Below, piece by piece: positions 4,784 through 6,243 of a stretch of DNA of 6,243 bases. The translations under genes and the position numbers were made by a program. Source of the DNA: Synechococcaceae cyanobacterium RL_1_2 (GTDB lineage: Bacteria > Cyanobacteriota > Cyanobacteriia > Cyanobacteriales > JAAUPO01); assembly GCA_012033095.1 (NCBI GenBank), contig JAAUPO010000150.1, positions 1 through 6,243 of the forward strand, in the 5' to 3' direction. The first letter of the stretch is position 1; every line of letters starts with the position of its first letter. The notes beneath the pieces are model-generated. The model was not told the DNA's origin. It made no database searches and saw only the letters and a program-made list of their open reading frames with translations.

Positions 4784-6243
4784 ATGGCTCGTTTTTTTCG
4801 TTCTTTCCCCAAATTGGTTCAGTGGTTTAGCCTTAGCACTGCCACCTTATTACTTTTGATGGGCCTTAACCAACCAGCGATCGCGGGAACTGCTAAGGAC
4901 TATGACCAGATCGATTTCCCCCCCCTCAAGGAAGTCGCGATTCCCAATTACGATCGCTACACCCTAAATAATGGCATGGTGGTCTATCTATTAGAAGATC
5001 ATAGATTGCCCTTGGTGAGGGGCTCTGCCATGATCAAAACTGGCGATCGTTGGGAACCAGAAACCCAGATTGGCCTAGCCCAAATTACAGGTTCCGTCAT
5101 GCGTACGGGGGGAACCACCAAACATTCCGGAGATGATCTTAACCAATTACTAGAACAACAAGCCGCCACCATTGAAACCGGTATTAGTAGTAGTTCCGGG
5201 GAAGCTAGCTTCAATGTCCTAAGCGAAGATCTACCGATGGTGTTTGAACTATTTGCTGAAGTGATCAGAGAACCAATTTTCGAGCAAAGTAAAATTGAAC
5301 TCACCAAAAATCAAATCAAAGGCGGTATCGCCCGGCGGAATGATGATCCGGGGGATATTGCCAGTCGCGAATTTTATAAAAAAGTTTATGGAGATACTAG
5401 TCCCTACGCCCGCACGATCGAGTACAGCACCCTAGATGCCATTTCCCGGGATGATGTGATTAATTTCTACCAAACAAATATTCAACCCCAAAACACAATT
5501 TTAGGCATTGTGGGGGACTTTAACCCTACCCAAATGAAGGATTTGATTGCCGCTAATTTTGACAATTGGCAAGGGGAAAGTTCCATGACTAAAATCATTC
5601 CCAGTGCGACCCAAGCCCACAGTAATGATTTATTTTTGTAGATCAGCCCCAATTAACCCAAAGCAACATCCTCTTAGGGCACTTAGGGGGAGAGCTTAGG
5701 GATCCCGATTATCCTAGTTTAAGTGTCATTAACGGGGTGCTCAATGGTTTTGGGGGTAGATTGTTCAATGAAATTCGCTCCCGCCAGGGTTTAGCCTATT
5801 CCGTCTATGGTTATTGGAGCCCTCAATACGATTATCCAGGTCTCTTTATCGCTGGCGGACAAACGCGATCGGAAGCTACTGTTCCCTTTATCCAATCGCT
5901 ATTGAAGGAAATTAACGATCTACGGGAAAATCCCATTAGCGCGGATGAATTAGATTACGCCAAGGAATCGATCCTCAATTCCTTTGTGTTTAAGTTTCAG
6001 TCCTCTGGACAATTATTATCCAGAATCATGAATTATGAATACTATGGCTATCCCCAAAATTTTATTTTTGATTATCAACGGGGTATCAAAGCTACCACGA
6101 TCGAGGATGTGCAAAGGATAGCCCAACAATATTTACAATCAGATCAATTGGTGACGGTGGTAGTGGGTAATGGCGATGAAATCAAAGAACAACTCAAACA
6201 AATCAATCCCAATTTACAAACGATCGATGTGACCATTCCTGGC
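4784..6243 (+). pseudogene. Exported non-catalytic M16 peptidase-like subunit, frameshifted and cut by the window edge
   Basis: Second M16B protein. A Sec signal peptide occupies residues 1-34 (ARFFRSFPK, hydrophobic core, AIA-G cleavage). YTLNNGMVVYLLEDHRLPLV aligns with the start of the M16 fold, but where the partner has HFLEH this protein has QITGS (residues 100-104), and the downstream Glu is also missing; it should not bind catalytic zinc. Such proteins pair with an active M16B as substrate-binding partner, like MPP-alpha. The frame as written stops at TAG 5639-5641 after 285 aa, between the two domains. A -1 change there (one base missing in TTTTTG, 5633-5638) continues as VDQPQLTQSNILLGHLGGEL through GFGGRLFNEIRSRQGLAYSV, with the Arg/Tyr substrate-binding motif of M16, open for 202 codons to the window end. 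The real stop lies outside. No Shine-Dalgarno precedes the ATG; TATACA eight bases upstream hints at a leaderless start or coupling. Confidence 0.85.

Noticed and set aside
4999..5307. Minus-strand 102-codon frame
   Set aside because: Antisense shadow of the second M16 gene; Ser/Leu/Val-rich with no recognisable motif.
5633..5641. Programmed -1 ribosomal frameshift site
   Set aside because: The sequence A TTT TTG does not meet X XXY YYZ and no strong pseudoknot is evident just downstream. A missing base is simpler.

Overview
The window looks chromosomal and cyanobacterial. It carries psaE (a photosystem I subunit), four exact copies of the cyanobacterial palindrome GCGATCGC (HIP1) plus many CGATCG cores, and GC-rich CCCCTAAATCCC palindromic repeats typical of that phylum. 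PsaE has the long loop seen in Synechocystis-type PsaE, so a Synechocystis-like unicellular relative is my best guess. The assignment rests on remembered families, not on a search.

Left part, minus strand, in transcription order: a WecG/TagA/CpsF-family glycosyltransferase (1575-2323), psaE (1177-1389) and fpg/mutM (154-984). The psaE leader has a perfect dyad TGTTAT-ct-ATAACA and a tandem 9-mer. Large imperfect stem-loops follow psaE. A small MITE-like repeat lies just beyond the fpg stop.

Middle: an AT-rich intergenic stretch (2324-3074) of about 750 bases separates the divergent halves. It holds AT-rich 9-base iterations, a MITE-like palindromic element (about 2750-2879), a perfect 15-bp tandem duplication and a 7-bp inverted repeat ahead of the next gene.

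Right part, plus strand: two tandem M16 (pitrilysin/mitochondrial-processing-peptidase type) genes, each with a Sec signal peptide. The first has the zinc motif HFLEH and the downstream Glu ligand. The second has lost all the zinc ligands, so the pair looks like the catalytic plus non-catalytic M16B pairs that form heterodimers. The second gene runs off the right edge.

The most striking observation is that three of the five genes are broken by single-base indels, five in all, each of which can be undone to give an uninterrupted family-typical protein. Three fall within 57 bases of the first M16 gene, one splits the second M16 gene between its two domains, and one cuts the glycosyltransferase exactly where its C-terminal appendage begins. 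fpg and psaE are intact. I cannot tell from sequence alone whether these are assembly errors, recent decay or, for the two at five-base homopolymers, slippage-tolerant sites. The dense clustering in otherwise well-preserved genes makes sequence error the first thing to exclude. I did not find a convincing wholly new system.
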